NCBI RefSeq assembly: GCF_008705135.1
Contig: NZ_CP023694.1
Span: 7,725,001 to 7,789,000 of the forward strand
Source: Streptomyces coeruleorubidus
Lineage (GTDB): Bacteria; Actinomycetota; Actinomycetes; Streptomycetales; Streptomycetaceae
DNA: 64,000 nucleotides
Direction of reading: 5' to 3'
The position numbers and the translations under genes were made by a program. Under the pieces are notes generated by a model that saw only the letters and a program-made list of their open reading frames with translations, was not told where the DNA came from and ran no database searches. Below are positions 60,500 to 64,000 of the stretch, piece after piece (the stretch's first letter is position 1; the number at the start of each line of letters is the position of its first letter).

Positions 60500-60725
60500 A
60501 GCAGAACACCAGTGCGGAGGCCGACGCGGGGCTGATCGCTGTGCCGAGGGGGCAGAAAGGGGTGAACACTGCTCGGGCACAGAGGCTGTGGCCCCGATGA
60601 CCTGGGTGGCGTTGGAGGAGGTCTCGGCGAGTACCGCAAGGGTCCGGGCTGCTACGCGGACGATCCGCCGGAGATCCGGGCGGTCATGGAGGTAGATCCG
60701 AGGGTCGCGAGCGAGGCCAGGACTG
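60500..60725. repeat. Decayed third copy of the MFS C-terminal segment
   Basis: Similar to 62111-62422 with many substitutions and internal deletions, in the same orientation. It is far more diverged than copy 1 (50851-51477), so an older event. No protein can be made from it. 60726-60904 shows nothing. Confidence 0.7.
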
Positions 60726-60904
60726 ATGCCGAGTTGGCGGAGCCGTGGTGGGCGGTGCCGAGGGACGCCGTTTCGCATCGGCCGATGCTGGGCTTGCCCA
60801 TCTGCAGCGCGATCTCCCGCACGCGGTTCCCGGTCTGCTGTCGGCGTCGACCGCTCCACCGTCATTGCGTCGCGGGAAAGTTCGACCGGGTGACCGACAG
60901 CGGC

Positions 60905-60943
60905 GGTCGCCGCCGCGCGGCACTCTGCTGCGCGGCGGCGGCC
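60905..60943. terminator. Hairpin terminator of the secreted propeller gene
   Basis: 18-bp arms (60905-60922 and 60926-60943) with two mismatches and a 3-base loop, 20 bp beyond the stop at 60963 on the minus strand. Confidence 0.65.
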
Positions 60944-60962
60944 TCATGTGCAGTGGTCGGGG

Positions 60963-61961
60963 TCAGGACTTGGTGACGACCACTTCGTAGGTGGGTGAGG
61001 CGGGCGGGTCCTGCGGCGTGGGGCGGGTGTCGAAGTGGGCGTTCACGGCGGCGAGCAGGTGGCCGAAGCGCGCCGCCGTGGCCGGGACGCCGTAGGCCGG
61101 GCTGGTGATCTCCTTCTCGAGGGTGCCGCTGCGCAGGTCGCCGCTGAGCTTGAAGCGGGAGATCTTGTTGTCGAAGCCCTGCACCACCCACAGGTCTCGG
61201 CCGTGGAGCACGAGGCCGTCGGCGTTGGGTGCCTTGACGCCCTTGATCACCGCGGAGGCCCCGGTGTCCGGGTCGACCGTGTAGATCCGCTGGTTCGCGA
61301 AGTGACCGACGATCAGCGTCTTGCCGTCGGGCGTGGCCTCGATCCCGTTGAGGTTGTACTCGCCGCTGAGCTCGGCGGCCGGGCCGGTGACGTCGAGGGT
61401 GCGGACCTGTCCCAGGGTGCCCTGCTTGCTGACGGGCACGAAGTGGAGCTTGGCCTGCGCGGAGTCGGTGAACCAGGCGCCGCCCGCGGTGAGGACCACG
61501 TCGTTGATGAGGCTGGTGGTGCCGGGGACGGCGAGTTGGAGGGTGGCGACCTCCGCACCGGTGGAGGTGCTGTACACGTAGGCCTGGCCGCTCTTGTCGC
61601 CGGCGACGAAGAGCAGGCCGTGGCGTGTGTCGGCCTTCATGCCCACTGCTGCCCGGCCGGCGGGGGCGTCGATGAAGCGTTCGGCGGTGCCGGTGCGGAT
61701 GTCGCCGCGGTAGATGTCTCCGGCGTAGAGGTCGCCGGCGTAGAAGGTCGTGCCCTTGCCTGCGGCGATGCCCTCGGCGGAAGTGGCGCCGGGCAGCGTG
61801 ATCACCTTGTTCTGTACGGCCGAGTGGTGGGCGGTGGCGGTGGCGGCGACAGCGGAGGTTGCCGTGTGGGAACCGGCGACGAGCAGTCCCGCTGCGAGGA
61901 ACGTGACGGGTACGCCCTTCAGGACCCGGGCGGACGAACGCTTCCAGAGGATTGCGCGCAT
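60963..61961 (-). CDS. Secreted SMP-30/gluconolactonase-like beta-propeller protein
   Basis: A 332-aa protein from ATG 61961 (AGGAAAATCGC upstream). The N-terminus has basic residues, a hydrophobic segment (VTFLAAGLLVAGSHTATSAV) and an Ala-rich cleavage region. The body is built of repeated propeller strands: GTTFYAGDLYAGDIYRGD, LLFVAGDKSGQAYVYS, L-N-G-I-E-A-T-P-D-G-K-T-L-I-V-G and LVLHGRDLWVVQGF. N-x-I-x-x-x-P-D-G is common to the SMP-30/strictosidine-synthase-like superfamily, which includes lactonases. The catalytic metal ligands are not certain, so a binding role is possible. Confidence 0.8.
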   Translation of the reverse strand: MRAILWKRSSARVLKGVPVTFLAAGLLVAGSHTATSAVAATATAHHSAVQNKVITLPGATSAEGIAAGKGTTFYAGDLYAGDIYRGDIRTGTAERFIDAPAGRAAVGMKADTRHGLLFVAGDKSGQAYVYSTSTGAEVATLQLAVPGTTSLINDVVLTAGGAWFTDSAQAKLHFVPVSKQGTLGQVRTLDVTGPAAELSGEYNLNGIEATPDGKTLIVGHFANQRIYTVDPDTGASAVIKGVKAPNADGLVLHGRDLWVVQGFDNKISRFKLSGDLRSGTLEKEITSPAYGVPATAARFGHLLAAVNAHFDTRPTPQDPPASPTYEVVVTKS

Positions 61962-62076
61962 GCGATTTTCCTGTCGTGTGAGTTCGGGTGAGGCCTGGCC
62001 CCACCTGTCAGGTGGGGCGCGGATGCGCCCCTGCGGGGTGGCATCGGGTGTGTGTGCCGGCGCCGTGGCGGACGGG

Positions 62077-62703
62077 CCCGTGACGTGCAATGTCGGTTGC
62101 GGTTCGTGTTAGAGCACCAGTGCGGAGGCGAGCGCGGGGCCGATCGCGCCGCCGAGGAGGTAGAGCAGGGTGAACAGCCCGATCGCTGTCGGCTTGTCCT
62201 GTTCGGGCATGGAGGCTGTGGCCGCGATGACCTGGGTGGCGTTGGCCGAGGTCGCGGCGAACAGCGCCAGGAAGATCCCGGCCAGTAGGAGAACCGGCGC
62301 ACTCGCGAGGACCGCGGCGAGTACGGCGGCGGTCCCGGCTGCGACGAGGGCGATCCGTACGTTCGTGCGGGAGAGGCGGGCGGCGATGGAGGTGAATCCG
62401 AGGGTGGTGAGCGAGGCCAGGACCATCGCCATGAGCTGTCCGGTGGCGGCGGTGTCTTTGGTCCAGTGGGCGCGGGTGATGAGCAGCTGGGGGATGACGA
62501 ACAGCAGGGTGAAGTACCCCGCGGAGAGAGCGAGTGTCAGGCAGGTGGCGGTCTGGAACCTCGCCGACCGGATCGTGGCCACCGGCACATAACCGTCGGG
62601 GCGGCGGCGCGTATGGATGATGAGCAGGGTGATCGATATCGCCGTCGCTGCCAGGGCCGGCAGCGGGTTCGAGGCGAACATCACGACGCTTCCGGAGAGC
62701 ACC
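62077..62703. repeat. Repeat of MFS C-terminal segment, parental copy
   Basis: The version embedded in the intact MFS gene, from which the copies at 50851-51477 (recent) and 60500-60725 (old) seem to derive. Confidence 0.9.
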
Positions 62704-63335
62704 GCGACCAGCAGCGCGCCCCCGGCGTCGAAACGGCCGATGCCGGCTGTGTCTGGTGCCAGGCGGCGGCTGACGACGGGTACGGCGATCAGCGTGATCG
62801 CCAGCATGGAGAGCGCGACGCGCCACGACAGGACGTCGGTGAGCTGGGTGCCGATCAGCGGACTGACCGCACCGAACAGCCCCATCCCGGCGCTGATGGC
62901 GCCGATCCTGCGGGCGCTGCCGGCCAGGGCGATGGCGAGCACGTTCAGGCCGGCTCCGCCGACGGCCTGGGCGGCCCGTCCGGCCACGGCCAGGGGCAGC
63001 CAGGTCGAGAACAGGACGATGACCGTGCCGGCGGCGACGAGCGCGGCGCTCGTGAAGAGCACCGTGTGCCTGCCGCGATGCCTCATGAGCGCGGCTTGCA
63101 GCGGTGTCGAAACCGCCAGGACGAGCGCGAACACGGTGGCGAGCCAGGAAGCGGTCGCGGCGGTCGTGTCCAGCGCGGTGCCGATGTCGTCGAGGATGAG
63201 CACCGTCGCGTTGTTCGCGGCGGCCACCGGCGACGCCATGAGCACGAGCCACAACACCGGCACCAGTGGCCGGGAGAGCTCCAGCGCGGGGCTCTGGCTG
63301 GACGTGTGTGAATGTGCGGGTGAGTTGTCCGTCAT
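62109..63335 (-). CDS. MFS exporter
   Basis: A 408-aa protein with about 12 membrane segments. The N-terminal half includes NNATVLILDDIGTALDTTAA, LATVFALVLAVSTPLQAALM and RHRGRHTVLF (loop 2-3 motif, here with R-H-R-G-R), then AVGGAGLNVLAIALAG. It resembles actinobacterial DHA-type drug exporters. The second half is duplicated at 50.9 and, decayed, at 60.5 kb. The gene stands alone between the propeller gene and the truncated SDR. Confidence 0.88.
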   Translation of the reverse strand: MTDNSPAHSHTSSQSPALELSRPLVPVLWLVLMASPVAAANNATVLILDDIGTALDTTAATASWLATVFALVLAVSTPLQAALMRHRGRHTVLFTSAALVAAGTVIVLFSTWLPLAVAGRAAQAVGGAGLNVLAIALAGSARRIGAISAGMGLFGAVSPLIGTQLTDVLSWRVALSMLAITLIAVPVVSRRLAPDTAGIGRFDAGGALLVAVLSGSVVMFASNPLPALAATAISITLLIIHTRRRPDGYVPVATIRSARFQTATCLTLALSAGYFTLLFVIPQLLITRAHWTKDTAATGQLMAMVLASLTTLGFTSIAARLSRTNVRIALVAAGTAAVLAAVLASAPVLLLAGIFLALFAATSANATQVIAATASMPEQDKPTAIGLFTLLYLLGGAIGPALASALVL

Positions 63336-63457
63336 GGTCTCCGCGCCTTCGGGGTGCGGGCGGGGGCTTGTCCGGTCGCCAACCGCCGGCGCCCCCGCCC
63401 TTGAAAGGGCGGCAGGGCCAGGACCGCATTCTCGGTGCTGACCCTGCGCATCGGGTG

Positions 63458-64000
63458 TTACCAGGGCAGGATCTGCTCGTCCTGGTAGAAGGCGCCGGTG
63501 CCCGCATCGGCGGGCAGGTTGACGACGTGCTTGATGCTGGCCGCGCCCTCCGCGAGGGGACGGCCGCCCTCACCACCGAGGTCGCTGGCCGTCCAGCCCG
63601 GGCTCGCGGCGTGGACGGTGATCCCGTCCTCGGCGAGCTCCGCGGCCAGCGAACGGGTCAGCGCGTTCAGAGCCGCCTTGGACGCACCGTAGGCAGGAGT
63701 GGCCGCCCCCATGCGCGCCAGCGACGCCGCCTCGCTGGACACGTTGACGATGCGGGCACCCTGCGCCTTGCGCAGCAGCGGCAGCATGGCCTGAGTGACA
63801 CGCCAGGTGCTGAAGAGGTTGATCTCCAGCGCGTCCTGCACCACACCGAGATCGGCGGTGGACGCCTGCTGGGCGTAGTCGAAGATGCCGCCGACGTTGT
63901 TGACCAGCACGTCAAGACGACCGTGCTCGGCCTCAACCTTCTGCGCCGCGGCCTTGACGCTCGCCGGGTCCGAGGCGTCGAGCTGGACCGGGTGGGTGTC
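63458..64000 (-). CDS. Short-chain dehydrogenase/reductase, truncated at window edge
   Basis: The last 180 codons of an SDR whose start lies beyond the right edge. Visible: L-D-V-L-V-N-N-V-G-G-I, V-N-V-S-S-E-A, Y-G-A-S-K-A-A-L-N-A-L-T, and A-A-S-P-G-W-T-A-S-D-L. The ending LPADAGTGAFYQDEQILPW is like carbonyl-reductase-type SDRs (CBR-like), which reduce quinones and ketones. Confidence 0.88.
   Translation of the reverse strand, partial: DTHPVQLDASDPASVKAAAQKVEAEHGRLDVLVNNVGGIFDYAQQASTADLGVVQDALEINLFSTWRVTQAMLPLLRKAQGARIVNVSSEAASLARMGAATPAYGASKAALNALTRSLAAELAEDGITVHAASPGWTASDLGGEGGRPLAEGAASIKHVVNLPADAGTGAFYQDEQILPW

Noticed and set aside
1..64000. rRNA, tRNA, riboswitch, CRISPR or replication origin
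   Set aside because: No cloverleaf-like, conserved rRNA, spacer-repeat or oriC/DnaA-box clusters were noticed by eye; tRNAscan and Infernal would be needed to exclude small ones.

Overview
The window is high-GC actinobacterial DNA, almost certainly from a Streptomyces accessory region such as a chromosome arm or a large plasmid. The reasons are the codon bias, frequent GTG/TTG starts, Tat-type signal peptides, a Streptomyces-type DUF6083 protein, an AfsA homologue, and a mixture of intact genes with shredded remnants and repeats. I saw no rRNA, tRNA or CRISPR array.

Layout. (1) 0-4.3 kb: a minus-strand defence-like module (the end of an E2-like protein, a CD-NTase-type nucleotidyltransferase and a 54-aa basic protein) lies divergent from an XRE regulator and an ImmA/IrrE protease, with a perfect inverted repeat between them. 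A second divergent pair (Cys-rich protein and XRE protein) shares an 18-bp inverted repeat. (2) 4.4-8.3 kb: DUF6083 protein, a small protein and a UvrD-like helicase, followed by a decayed copy of the helicase. (3) 8.4-12 kb: a secreted GH78 alpha-L-rhamnosidase. (4) 12-18.1 kb: decayed genes around an intact SDR/TetR divergent pair. (5) 18.1-21.6 kb: a P450cam-like three-component system (reductase, ferredoxin, P450) with a MarR regulator. (6) 21.6-23.5 kb: IS remnants. (7) 23.5-32.3 kb: a tightly coupled minus-strand biosynthetic operon of AfsA-like, ICMT-like, PEP-synthase-like, KASIII-like, NTF2-like, P450, UbiA-like and NmrA-like genes. I consider this the most interesting locus. (8) 32.7-36.5 kb: an SDR/TetR pair, an IS5 and an integrase remnant, and a second copy of the SDR/TetR locus of (4) carrying an 827-bp internal deletion. 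(9) 37-48.5 kb: an XRE/MmyB-like regulator, MFS exporter, alcohol dehydrogenase, XdhC, a PaoABC-like molybdenum oxidoreductase, a Tat-exported flavodoxin and a membrane ferric-reductase-like protein. (10) 48.5-64 kb: many SDRs, a chimeric SDR-MFS reading frame, a Tat hydrolase, an AraC-controlled ADH/cupin/hydrolase catabolic set, a quinone oxidoreductase, a secreted propeller protein, an MFS exporter and a truncated SDR.

Two themes connect the regions. First, regulation: a promoter module of about 60 bp (GGGGGG, TTGAG-type core, CCCCC, TATA box, and a CGGTTTC element exactly 33 bp after the TATA box) occurs three times: before the MFS gene, before paoABC and before the Tat hydrolase. The divergent MmyB-like regulator at 37.1-38.0 kb is the obvious candidate controller. 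Second, genome plasticity: direct repeats 19.8 kb apart flank the P450cam-like and AfsA operons, an MFS fragment exists in three copies, and remnants of xdhC/adh, ferric reductase, SDRs, helicases and four IS families are scattered through the window.

All functional calls come from motif and family recognition by eye, without database searches. Boundaries of remnants are approximate.
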